Shown piece by piece: positions 43,592 to 51,598 of a stretch of DNA of 64,000 bases. The notes beneath the pieces are model-generated. The model saw only the letters and a list, made by a program, of their open reading frames with translations, ran no database searches and was not told the origin of the DNA. Source of the DNA: Pedobacter sp. MC2016-05 (GTDB taxonomy: Bacteria; Bacteroidota; Bacteroidia; Sphingobacteriales; Sphingobacteriaceae); contig NZ_JAPIVT010000004.1 of the NCBI RefSeq assembly GCF_026239735.1, positions 1 to 64,000 on the forward strand. The letters are read 5' to 3'. The position numbers and the translations under genes were made by a program. How positions within the stretch are numbered: the stretch's first letter is position 1; each line of letters opens with the position of its first letter.

Positions 43592-45169
43592 TTGACGCAA
43601 TTTAAAACGCCGTTTTGGCTGCAAGTATATTATCAATTAAAAAAAGATAATCTTGCCCTCGAATTGAATAATACGCTTCTCTGTTATGAGATTATTAACT
43701 TTTTCTTAGAAAAGAAAATCTTTTTAGCGAAAAAAAGTACCGAGAAAATATATCTGTTAAAAAAAATAAGCGGAAGTATATCTAAAGGAAATAAAGGTCT
43801 TCGTGTGGCTAAAGAAGCTATTCTTGACATTGTAAATCAATATCCTGATGCTTATCAAGAACTGTTGTACGATGGTATTCTAATTGAAGAAAAGCGGCTT
43901 AGCACTGCAATACCCACAGAAATTGTTCGCTTTTTGGACGATGATATCTATACCTATTTCATTTTTATTCAAATTACCGAACGCTTTAATTACAAACCAG
44001 GCAAGGATTTTTTTGAATACATCTTAGCAACCTTTCTGCAAGGAACAGTATTAAGATATCACATTTTAAACTGGGCTATTCGCTTCTGTATCAATAGAAA
44101 TGAAATTTCTGAGTTAAAAAACATCCTAAAACTGTCATTTACGAATGAAGAAAAAAACATGTCGTTTGATTTCATTTGCAATGTTTCGAAATATGAGCTT
44201 AGCAAGCCCAACTCAAACTTCAATAAACAAAGTATCGACTTAAATTTTATTGATATTTTGGCTGCAGGCCGAACGATGAGTAAACTTTACAAGGAAACTA
44301 TTAAAACTATTTCGGATAATGTATTAAATGAAGATGTCCAGATCATGCTATTGGTTATCGAATGTAATATCGCCTTAATTGATATCGACAAATCTTCTTT
44401 GATCAGTACAATGCATACACTTAAACGCCATTACAAGAGATTGAGTGAACTATTCCCCATAAATCCGTACGACATCATTTTATATTTCCACAACAACCTG
44501 TTAGGCAAACCACATGAAAGTAAAACACTCGAAGATAAAATTATCAGGCTATGCCAAAAAATTGATGAGAGTGAACCTCTGAGCAACAAATTAATTACTA
44601 CCCCCGAAATTCTGGCCTATCGATTAGTTTTATTGGCTTTATTCGCACAGAAAAATTATGCTGAGTGCCACCGCTTTATTATGGCTATTCTAACTAAATA
44701 TCCTAATATCTTTACTGTACGCCATTCGGTCTTTTCTCCGTTCCTACTATTGCATTTGGGCCATACCTATCTTAAACTTAACTATTATAAGAAGGCTAAA
44801 AGAGTTTTAGAATTTATGGAGAAAGTGATAGAATGCGACTATACTTACTACACCAATTTTATTAGCGTAGGTTTTAGTTTATTCAAGGCGAGCTTTTACA
44901 ACTACACAGACAATTATGAACAAGCAGTTACCGAAATAGAAACAGGGTTGAAAATGGCCTTTAAAAATGATTTTATAATTTACGAAGTTTCATTGCTTCT
45001 GCTAAAAATAGATGTGTTGAAGCATTGCGATAAACCCGAAGAGGTATCAAATGCAATAAAAGAATTATTTAAATTTATATCGATAAACAAAATTTCGATG
45101 CCAGAGTATGCCAACTTGAATAACTTCGAATTCGAACAATCATTTAAGATTTTAAAGTCTTATAAATAA
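43592..45169 (+). CDS. C-terminal fragment ORF of the split NTPase
   Basis: 525-residue ORF as the sequence stands; the frame is actually open from 43469. All-helical, with several TPR-like pairs near the end (HLGHTYLKLNYYKKAKRVLEFME, in part, at about 390-415). There is no start signal before the ATG at 43592, so it is probably not translated alone if the gene is broken. Confidence 0.6.
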   Translation: MTQFKTPFWLQVYYQLKKDNLALELNNTLLCYEIINFFLEKKIFLAKKSTEKIYLLKKISGSISKGNKGLRVAKEAILDIVNQYPDAYQELLYDGILIEEKRLSTAIPTEIVRFLDDDIYTYFIFIQITERFNYKPGKDFFEYILATFLQGTVLRYHILNWAIRFCINRNEISELKNILKLSFTNEEKNMSFDFICNVSKYELSKPNSNFNKQSIDLNFIDILAAGRTMSKLYKETIKTISDNVLNEDVQIMLLVIECNIALIDIDKSSLISTMHTLKRHYKRLSELFPINPYDIILYFHNNLLGKPHESKTLEDKIIRLCQKIDESEPLSNKLITTPEILAYRLVLLALFAQKNYAECHRFIMAILTKYPNIFTVRHSVFSPFLLLHLGHTYLKLNYYKKAKRVLEFMEKVIECDYTYYTNFISVGFSLFKASFYNYTDNYEQAVTEIETGLKMAFKNDFIIYEVSLLLLKIDVLKHCDKPEEVSNAIKELFKFISINKISMPEYANLNNFEFEQSFKILKSYK

Positions 45170-45201
45170 AAAATTGCCCTAATGATTAAATCAAAAGGGC
45201 A
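45168..45201. terminator. Bidirectional terminator
   Basis: Stem TGCCCT / AGGGCA with a 15-base loop, with A and T runs. Serves the minus-strand OmpA lipoprotein gene (U6 tail on that strand) and possibly the convergent NTPase gene. Confidence 0.65.
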
Positions 45202-45226
45202 TTCTTACTCATTTAATGCGATTAAA

Positions 45227-46066
45227 TTATTTGATCAGGTTGTAAAGTTCATCCAATTTTGGAGAAAGCACAATTTCGATTCTTCTATTTTTGCTTCTTC
45301 CATCTGCATTTGCATTTGAACCGAGGGGCTGAAATTCTCCTTTACCTGTGGCAGTCATTCTTACGCTTTCTACCTTCTCATTATCTGTTAAATAACGTAC
45401 CACCGAAGTTGCCCTTAATACACTTAAATCCCAATTATCTTTAATCTGACCTAAGTTGTTTATTTTTTGATTATCGGTATGGCCTTCTACAGCAATGTTA
45501 ATTTCTGGCTGTTGCTTTAAAACATTAGCCAACTGTGTTAGTGCCTGCTTCCCTTTTTCATCTATGATAATACTACCTGATGGAAATAACAATTTATCTG
45601 TTAGCGAAACATAAACCTTTCCGTTTTTAATTTCTACAGTTAAGCCACTTTTGGTGAAGCCGAGCAGTGCTTGCTGCAACTTCTCTTTTAATGAATTGGT
45701 TGCTTCATCGCGTTTACGCAAAACTTCTTCTACCTCTTTTAAACGCTTTTCGCGGGCAGCCAGATCGCCAGATAGCTTTGTAATTTCAGTGGTCGAATTA
45801 TTCTTTAGCTTTTTATAGTTTGCATCTACTTCATTGTAACTGCTTTGCAAATCTCTTAACTCTTCAGCCATCAAAGTGGTGTCTTTCTTAAGTTTCGCAA
45901 CCTCTTTCTCTAAGTTCTCGATTTTTACCAAGCCCTCATTAAAGGCAGTATACAAAGAATCTTTGCTGCCCAATAAAGCTTTATATTTTTTTGGCGATAA
46001 AACCACACATGAGGTAAAGGATGAAATGAATAAAAGAATGACAAAAGCTAAGAAGGTATTTTTCAT
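45227..46066 (-). CDS. OmpA-family lipoprotein with coiled coil
   Basis: 279 residues. Lipoprotein signal with lipobox FTSC at about 17-20, a long heptad coiled coil at about 35-130 (VKIENLEKEVAKLKKD, then LKEVEEVLRKRDEATNSL), and a C-terminal OmpA peptidoglycan-binding domain (IAVEGHTDNQKINN ... RSKNRRIEIVLSP). The architecture resembles MotB/Pal-like spacers between outer membrane and cell wall. Monocistronic. Confidence 0.88.
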   Translation of the reverse strand: MKNTFLAFVILLFISSFTSCVVLSPKKYKALLGSKDSLYTAFNEGLVKIENLEKEVAKLKKDTTLMAEELRDLQSSYNEVDANYKKLKNNSTTEITKLSGDLAAREKRLKEVEEVLRKRDEATNSLKEKLQQALLGFTKSGLTVEIKNGKVYVSLTDKLLFPSGSIIIDEKGKQALTQLANVLKQQPEINIAVEGHTDNQKINNLGQIKDNWDLSVLRATSVVRYLTDNEKVESVRMTATGKGEFQPLGSNANADGRSKNRRIEIVLSPKLDELYNLIK

Positions 46067-46098
46067 CGTATAATAATTTGTTTTAAATGGTGATTAAG

Positions 46099-46119
46099 CC
46101 CCGCCTACCGCAGGCAGGT
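46099..46119. repeat. GCCTACCGCAGGCAGG hairpin element
   Basis: Short imperfect palindrome CCTACC-GCA-GGCAGG of a type scattered in Bacteroidota intergenic DNA. Only one copy is in this window. Confidence 0.35.
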
Positions 46120-46260
46120 ATCAGATTTATTCATCCACTAGGTGTTTGAAAAATCATGATGGTTTCATATTTTGTTTTCAAGATTTTAGCATCAAGTACA
46201 AAACCTGCGAAGGGTTGAACATTGATTATCGGTTATTTTGAGTATTAAATTAACAGTTGG

Positions 46261-46923
46261 TTATTGCTCGATGGCATTTCGTAAAAATGCAACTAAAGGT
46301 TGTATTGTTGCAAAAGAACTTATCAACTTATTAACGAGATCAGCTTTAAAAAAGTCTTCATCTTTTAGTGGCATGGTAGCCTCAAAGCTTTTTAACTTTA
46401 AAAACTCAATGTTTGGATCTGCAGGATCATAGCCCTTCGGCGCATTTTTCAGGGCATTTGTTGTGCCCAATGTGAAATTTGCTTTGAATGCTTTAGCTTC
46501 AATAATGCTTTTGAACTCGTCAATATTGTAATCTATTTCCTGGCGGATAAGTTTAACATGTGGTGCTTCGGGCATCCAATAGCCTCCTGCAATAAAGCTT
46601 TTACCCGGTTGGATGTGTAAATAGTAACCAGGTTCATTACCGCCTTTGCTCTTGGCAGAAAACCAAATGCCGAAGTTATTTTTATAGGGATCTTTATTTT
46701 TGCTAAACCGCACATCGCGATAAATACGCATTAAGCTTTTCTTTGGATCAATTTCTGAAGAAATTAAGGGATCTACCTTGGCCAGCTCCGGCATAAGCGC
46801 TGCTACAAGTTTCAAAGTATCTTCTTTCGCTTCCTCGTATCTTGGTTTATTTTCCGTAAACCATTCGCGGTTGTTATTTTCCGCTACATCTTTGATAAAT
46901 TTTAAGGTTTCTTTTTTTAGCAT
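46261..46923 (-). CDS. DUF2461 (TIGR02453) family protein
   Basis: 220 residues from the ATG at 46923; the frame is open 14 codons further but those residues (containing two adjacent Cys) are not family-like. The family signature is clear: FIKDVAENNNREWFTENKPRYEEAK at the start in part, then IYRDVRFSKNKDPYKNNFGIWFSAK and GYYLHIQPGKSFIAGGYWMPEAP. Function unknown; cytoplasmic. Single gene. Confidence 0.88.
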   Translation of the reverse strand: MLKKETLKFIKDVAENNNREWFTENKPRYEEAKEDTLKLVAALMPELAKVDPLISSEIDPKKSLMRIYRDVRFSKNKDPYKNNFGIWFSAKSKGGNEPGYYLHIQPGKSFIAGGYWMPEAPHVKLIRQEIDYNIDEFKSIIEAKAFKANFTLGTTNALKNAPKGYDPADPNIEFLKLKSFEATMPLKDEDFFKADLVNKLISSFATIQPLVAFLRNAIEQ

Positions 46924-47025
46924 ATAGATATGATTAATCGGATAAACCGTACAACAGCTATCCAATTTAGAATCTTGAGTAATTAATATATCGTGTTAAA
47001 CACTCAAACTTAAAACTCCTGACTT

Positions 47026-47421
47026 TTATTGATCGTAATAAGCTTTATACTTAATATTCGGCGACAATACATGAAGCAAAATAATACGTGAGTAGCGGTA
47101 ATTAAAAGGATAAAGAATAAAACAACCAGCAAAAATCGCAATCAAATAATGCCAAAAAGTTGCATCAGTTAGTGGACCAAAAAACAGGTAAGTAATAAAA
47201 CTTACGAGGAGCATTTCGATTACATTCATAGCGTAACTAACGTACATGGCCGCATAGAAATATCCAGGTTCAATTTCTATCCGCTGTGAACAATAACTGC
47301 AAATTTCTTTAGTATGCTGAATATTCCAGCCATACATACTGCCCGTAAATATATCTCCCCTACGACAGTGTGGGCATTTGCAGTTTACGATTGCAGAAAG
47401 CTTGGAAGTTTTACCAGACAT
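47026..47421 (-). CDS. DUF983 membrane protein with zinc-ribbon
   Basis: 131 residues. CPHCRRGDIF and, 27 residues on, CSYC form a likely zinc ribbon (residues about 16-45), followed by EPGYFYAAMYVSYA and two membrane helices (about 55-80 and 86-108). Matches the DUF983 plan; function unknown. It follows the small CAMC protein by two bases and is probably cotranscribed. Confidence 0.85.
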   Translation of the reverse strand: MSGKTSKLSAIVNCKCPHCRRGDIFTGSMYGWNIQHTKEICSYCSQRIEIEPGYFYAAMYVSYAMNVIEMLLVSFITYLFFGPLTDATFWHYLIAIFAGCFILYPFNYRYSRIILLHVLSPNIKYKAYYDQ

Positions 47422-47423
47422 GT

Positions 47424-47699
47424 TTAGTTTAAATGAAAAGGTTCTTTTTTCATATTTAACGCCACATTTTTCTTTCGGTATTTCTTGTACCAGATCACCC
47501 CAATTACTATTGCCATAATGTAAGGAATGGCCAGTAAATATAGAACACCTGTATTTAAACCAGCCGAAACGGTATTGCCATTTTTTACGCCTTGCTCTGC
47601 ATTGATGCTACACATGGCGCATTGTGCTTGTGCATTAGCAGTGAAAAGTAAAATGCAGGCAATTGAAAATAAGATAAAAGTGAATGTCTTTTTCATCAT
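47424..47699 (-). CDS. Small membrane protein with signal peptide and CAMC motif
   Basis: 91 residues. Signal peptide ending NAQAQ (about residue 25), then CAMCSINAEQG, a loop, one membrane helix (about 50-72, VLYLLAIPYIMAIVIGVIW in part) and a Lys-rich cytoplasmic tail. The Cys pair faces the periplasm and could bind a metal or form a disulfide. No known family recognised. Two ATGs in a row (47699 and 47696) are possible starts. The promoter box ends two bases before the first ATG, so the mRNA may have almost no leader. Operon with DUF983 downstream. Confidence 0.75.
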   Translation of the reverse strand: MMKKTFTFILFSIACILLFTANAQAQCAMCSINAEQGVKNGNTVSAGLNTGVLYLLAIPYIMAIVIGVIWYKKYRKKNVALNMKKEPFHLN

Positions 47700-47701
47700 T
47701 G

Positions 47702-47734
47702 CAAATATAAGATTTAACGTGTGAGGGGTAGAAA
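47702..47734 (-). promoter_or_regulatory. Promoter of the CAMC protein-DUF983 operon
   Basis: Minus strand TTTC (47731-47734), 21 bases, TATATTTG (47702-47709). The -7 box is perfect, the -33 box has one mismatch. It ends only two bases before the first ATG. Confidence 0.5.
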
Positions 47735-47746
47735 AAATTATGTCAT

Positions 47747-47775
47747 AAAAAAACCCCGCTGATGAGGCGGTGTTT
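47747..47775 (-). terminator. Terminator after the 109-residue membrane protein gene
   Basis: Minus-strand stem AAACACCGC / GCGGGGTTT with loop CTCATCA (one mismatch) and U7. Nearly the same hairpin recurs at 48221-48247. Confidence 0.8.
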
Positions 47776-47793
47776 GTGGGAGAGAGATTATTT

Positions 47794-48123
47794 TTAAACT
47801 ATTAAGTGATTACTTAATTGCCTTTTCCAAAAAATAAAGACTATTAATAAAACCAAATTAATTGCGATAAACAAATACGAACCTTCAAAAACCCAAGAAA
47901 CAAGGTTTAACACAATAAGCATGGCACAGCTTATTTTAAACTGTCCTATTTTTTTATAATGAATCTTATAGTCATATAGACCTGAGAAGGCAAAAAGTAT
48001 AGCCAGAATTAATCCCAGCATTTTCACCTCAAAAGAAAAAACTTTTTCGTTAATTAATATAAAACATACATGGTTCGACAAAAAAATCAAATAGCCTAGT
48101 ATTTGCCTTACAATGATTTGCAT
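47794..48123 (-). CDS. Small integral membrane protein, unknown function
   Basis: 109 residues with four hydrophobic segments (about 5-24, 34-50, 63-80 and 84-100) and short loops. No cysteine pair or catalytic motif is seen and no family is recognised. Followed by a good terminator, so it is probably expressed from its own transcript. A real gene is supported by its membrane-helix pattern, but it could be lineage-specific. Confidence 0.6.
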   Translation of the reverse strand: MQIIVRQILGYLIFLSNHVCFILINEKVFSFEVKMLGLILAILFAFSGLYDYKIHYKKIGQFKISCAMLIVLNLVSWVFEGSYLFIAINLVLLIVFIFWKRQLSNHLIV

Positions 48124-48220
48124 TGGAGATTTTATAAATGATTTATAATAAAGATATGCACAGTCAAATTCGACTTATATTTTAGAATTAAGATCGATTT
48201 TTAAACCAAAAAATTCACAG

Positions 48221-48247
48221 AAAACCCCGCTGATGAGGCGGGGTTTA
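48221..48247 (-). terminator. Terminator of the SusC/SusD operon
   Basis: Perfect stem AAACCCCGC / GCGGGGTTT with loop TGATGAG-like, 24 bases past the DUF4302 stop codon. The U run is short (four). Confidence 0.75.
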
Positions 48248-48270
48248 AAAGAGAGTCTCTTAGATAAAGT

Positions 48271-49074
48271 TTAAAATATCGGAACTAATTTTAACGTTCC
48301 AGCGGAATTATCATAATATCCATTAGGATACCCTACTGCTGCCGGCTTTCTCGTCAATTCCTTAACTGTGATGCCATTAACGGTTACAGGTTCTAAAAAC
48401 TCAATACCAGTAGGTGTAACCCTAAAAGAGTACACGTCTGTAAGCGACTCTAATTCCATAAACCAACCAAAAGTAAGCGGAATATTACCAGTAGAAGTTT
48501 CAAATCTGTAAGAGTTTGGTGCGTAGTAGGCTTGCCATGCAGCTTTGTAACTGGCGATTACTGTAGCTGGATTTGATGGCATAGGTACCATAACAATAAG
48601 AGTGCCTCTTTTTCTACCTTTTAAAATTACAGAATCAGCGTCGGCTTTGGTTACTAAAAACTCTAGATCGCCACCCAAGCCACCATCGTTACTTACTAAC
48701 CCCGTAATCGCTCCAGGCGCAGCAAAATAAGCTAAAATTGAGTTGTAGGTATCGAAAGTTAATATTGGACCAGCACCCGGATAAACCTTATAAGAACTGG
48801 TTACATTACTTGCCGTATAATCTCCCTGTACATTCACATCCGTAGCGGATGTGAAATTAACAAATAAATTAACCCCACCATAAGGCGCATTTGTACCTGG
48901 ATAATATTGCATAATCCAGCCATTTGGCTTACTCCTCAAAACGGTTTGTGCATTAGCAACCGCTGCATTTAAGCGAACTGTTGGACTATCTTCAAATATT
49001 CTGTCTTTCTTTTTATCACAAGCAGCAAAAAAAAGAAGACTAGCCATTAGTAATAAATAATAATTTCTTTTCAT
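48271..49074 (-). CDS. DUF4302-type lipoprotein
   Basis: 267 residues. Lipobox FAAC at about 17-20 followed by DKKK, as in surface lipoproteins of Bacteroidota. The SPTVRLNAAVANAQTVL and SKPNGWIMQYYPG strings near residues 30-60 are typical of DUF4302. It is the last gene of the SusC-SusD-metallohydrolase operon. It is shorter than I would expect for the family (commonly over 400 residues), so it may represent only the N-terminal half. Probably a surface-exposed partner in binding the SusCD substrate. Confidence 0.78.
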   Translation of the reverse strand: MKRNYYLLLMASLLFFAACDKKKDRIFEDSPTVRLNAAVANAQTVLRSKPNGWIMQYYPGTNAPYGGVNLFVNFTSATDVNVQGDYTASNVTSSYKVYPGAGPILTFDTYNSILAYFAAPGAITGLVSNDGGLGGDLEFLVTKADADSVILKGRKRGTLIVMVPMPSNPATVIASYKAAWQAYYAPNSYRFETSTGNIPLTFGWFMELESLTDVYSFRVTPTGIEFLEPVTVNGITVKELTRKPAAVGYPNGYYDNSAGTLKLVPIF

Positions 49075-49086
49075 AATATAATAAGC

Positions 49087-49992
49087 TTATAATGATGTTT
49101 GATCAAAAGTGGCCAAGTTGGCTTTTCTATTTACAATGTTAGCTCTTAACACATCCATATCTATATTCCAAACCGTTAACATATAGTTTTTTACTGCTAT
49201 AAGTTTGTTATTGATAATTGTTCTTCCAGCAGCTGTACTTCCAGTTACGTTTAACATCGCGTTGAATTGAGCTGCAGATAATGTAATATAAAATGAATAG
49301 AGTTCAGCAAAATCTTCTTTAGCAGAACTGCTCGCATAAGGGGAAATGAAACCAGCAGCAAGTGCTGCACCATTACCAGCCGCTCCTGTGCCCCATACAG
49401 TACTCCAAATGTCATCAACATAGGTATTTCCAGATATCGCTTGGAAACTAGATGGAAAATCGGTTGTTTGATTTAATATATGTTGAAATTCATGATGAAT
49501 GGTATGAAAATAACTATCAGTCAAGAAATCAGGATTAACACCTGTTGTTGCATTTAGTGAATTCACCTCATATAAGGTTATTTTCTTAGCACCTTCGGCA
49601 GTACCTAAAATTCTGGTTCCATTGTTATTATAGGCCGCTGAACCAATAAAATTAATCAATTTAGGAAAATATTGTTTAATGAATATTTTACTTCCAGTAA
49701 CCTCATCATAAGGCTCAAAGCCTAAATATTTAAACAACTTGGTTAATCGAATAGAGCTAGTATAACTTGCCGGAAGCAAATTATAGTTCAAACTTGACTC
49801 TTTATCAACATATTTATATAAAATATCTACATTATAATTTAATACATAGTTATTATAGATATAATTATCTAGCGGGTTTTTTTCAATGGTTGAATCGACA
49901 AACACACTGTTCGCATCCAACTTTTCTTTTTTACAGGCGCTCACTACTAGTGTGCTTGCAAAAAGAATTAAATAAATATTTTTAAATTTCAT
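49087..49992 (-). CDS. SusCD-associated zinc metallohydrolase lipoprotein
   Basis: 301 residues. Lipobox VSAC with the lipid-modified Cys at residue 20. The zinc-binding motif HEFQH lies at 167-171 within FHTIHHEFQHILNQ; a later Glu/Asp-rich region (KEDFAELYSFYI, about 244-255) probably gives the third ligand. Matches the substrate import-associated HExxH lipoprotein family found with SusC/SusD. Proposed to cut a peptide or ester substrate at the cell surface before import. Encoded two bases before the SusD-like gene stop in the same operon. Confidence 0.85.
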   Translation of the reverse strand: MKFKNIYLILFASTLVVSACKKEKLDANSVFVDSTIEKNPLDNYIYNNYVLNYNVDILYKYVDKESSLNYNLLPASYTSSIRLTKLFKYLGFEPYDEVTGSKIFIKQYFPKLINFIGSAAYNNNGTRILGTAEGAKKITLYEVNSLNATTGVNPDFLTDSYFHTIHHEFQHILNQTTDFPSSFQAISGNTYVDDIWSTVWGTGAAGNGAALAAGFISPYASSSAKEDFAELYSFYITLSAAQFNAMLNVTGSTAAGRTIINNKLIAVKNYMLTVWNIDMDVLRANIVNRKANLATFDQTSL

Positions 49993-49994
49993 GT

Positions 49995-51584
49995 CTATCT
50001 TGGATTAGGGGTTAAACCAGAACTGATTACATCTTGAGGCAATTGTAATGCTCTTCTATTATCTCTAACTACTAAAGTATTTGAACTAATTGGGCCAACT
50101 GCTCCTGCAACAATTGTACGCCTTGTAATTTCAATACCATAACGTTTTACATCAAACCAACGCAATCCTGTTAGCAATGTTTCTGCTCTTCTGTAAAACA
50201 ATAGTGCATGTAACATATTTTCCTGTGTACCAGCTTCAATCACAAACTCTGCATTAAATTTCTTTTTTGGAGTCGAAACTGCTGGCGTAGAATAGGCGAA
50301 TCCGTTGGCCCAAGCGTTAATAGAAGCCTCGGTTAACTCAGGTGTTGCTACCGTATAAGTATTGTTCACAAAAAGTTGCATATCAGCGATGGCAGGAGCA
50401 TAGTTTTTTAATTGGATATTTGCTTCAGCTCTGGTTAGCAACGCTTCTTCTGCAGTAAATGGAGTAAAAACACTGTGTGTATAGCCAATACCGGCTACAG
50501 GATCTGTGTACTCAAACTGGTAAGAAACATGTGGTAGCAATACTTTATCCAAATTTGCACCTGAATAAGTATATGTCCTAACTCTATAGGCCGGAAGAGC
50601 TGTTCCATAATTGAAATGCGGAGTTCTGGTTGTTAAGATAGATTCTTGTCTAGCGATATAATTTCCATGGGAGTATCTACTTCCAGTGTAATAATTACCA
50701 AATGCTAATGCAGCAGAAGATGCTGGCGTACTAATTAAAAAGTTAGCTTTGATCGTACTGGCATTGTATTCTCTGGTTGTATTTGCAAAATTTGCAGAAT
50801 AGGTAGAGATATATGACCAGTCACGAAGATATGCCCCAGGAGAATTGTTGAATGATGCTGTTGCATAACTTACAGCTTTTGTCCAATCACCTTTATACAA
50901 AAATAACCTTGCTGCAAAAGCATTTGCTGCAGACTTATTAAAGTGATATTTGGCCACATTGGCATTAGAATAAGAAGCATCATTAATTAATGGCACCCCA
51001 GCTTCTATATCTTTGATCATTAAATCGTATACCTCTGCAACTGTGTTTCGCTCATACTTTGGATTAAGAGTAGTTTCCGATTTCGTCATATAAGTGATAC
51101 CCAAATCAGTTGTTGATTTTGTTGGAGAATAATGCTGAGCAAATACATTTACCAATATAAAGTGGCCGTAAGCTCGTGCTACCAAAGCTTCTCCTTTAGC
51201 AGCAGTTAATGATGCAGGATTACCTTGTTCTTCTATCGCAGCAAGGGCAGCGTTTGCACTAGCTATCGCACTATAACAGCCGCTCCACAATCTATCGATA
51301 CCATCATTATTGGTTTCAGTTATATCCTGCCAATTAAATGCCTGAGTCGAAAACCTATCGCTGTAAGGATTTGTATCACCGTAATCGTCAACATTATCCG
51401 AAGACAATTCTGTAGGCAATACATATGAATTTTGAGGGTATGCAGATACCAGCATCTTCGATATCTTTTCCGTATTGTTTAGTTCCGCTCTATTGTCAGG
51501 CAATTCATCCAAATATTTCTTACAAGAAGAAATGTTTAAGATAGCTACTGCACAAATGGCTATGAATAAAAATTTATTTTTCAT
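49995..51584 (-). CDS. SusD/RagB-family nutrient-binding lipoprotein
   Basis: 529 residues. Lipobox ISSC at about 17-20, then KKYLDELPDNR typical of SusD proteins, TPR-like helical repeats (KGEALVARAYGHFILVNVFA, in part, at about 130-150; KSAANAFAARLFLYKGDW) and the C-terminal region with LTGLRWFDVKRYG. It forms the lid over the SusC channel and binds the nutrient outside the cell. Immediately downstream of the SusC gene (14 bases). The substrate is unknown; the metallohydrolase neighbour points to peptides rather than glycans. Confidence 0.93.
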   Translation of the reverse strand: MKNKFLFIAICAVAILNISSCKKYLDELPDNRAELNNTEKISKMLVSAYPQNSYVLPTELSSDNVDDYGDTNPYSDRFSTQAFNWQDITETNNDGIDRLWSGCYSAIASANAALAAIEEQGNPASLTAAKGEALVARAYGHFILVNVFAQHYSPTKSTTDLGITYMTKSETTLNPKYERNTVAEVYDLMIKDIEAGVPLINDASYSNANVAKYHFNKSAANAFAARLFLYKGDWTKAVSYATASFNNSPGAYLRDWSYISTYSANFANTTREYNASTIKANFLISTPASSAALAFGNYYTGSRYSHGNYIARQESILTTRTPHFNYGTALPAYRVRTYTYSGANLDKVLLPHVSYQFEYTDPVAGIGYTHSVFTPFTAEEALLTRAEANIQLKNYAPAIADMQLFVNNTYTVATPELTEASINAWANGFAYSTPAVSTPKKKFNAEFVIEAGTQENMLHALLFYRRAETLLTGLRWFDVKRYGIEITRRTIVAGAVGPISSNTLVVRDNRRALQLPQDVISSGLTPNPR

Positions 51585-51598
51585 CTTAATTTCTTTAA

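Larger units (their letters stand above)
42596..45169 (+). pseudogene. STAND/NACHT-like NTPase gene split by two compensating frameshifts
   Basis: Read through two single-base shifts, this is one gene of about 858 codons. N-terminal domain (1-85) with LRKFVLIKSGLKNI and VSETTIKRFFGFA, a Bacteroidota-type helical domain; Walker A LPGQGKSILL at about 152-161; Walker B FILIVDGIDEF just past the first break; and a long helical C-terminal half suggestive of TPR-like repeats. The first shift (+1) is explained by one extra T in the TTTT run at 43243-43246, which brings a stop at 43253. The second (-1) fits a lost G near 43475. Between them the reading frame continues with sensible sequence (EENNFLKMVFGLRTNSW). 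Either a recently broken gene or sequencing errors. Confidence 0.75.
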
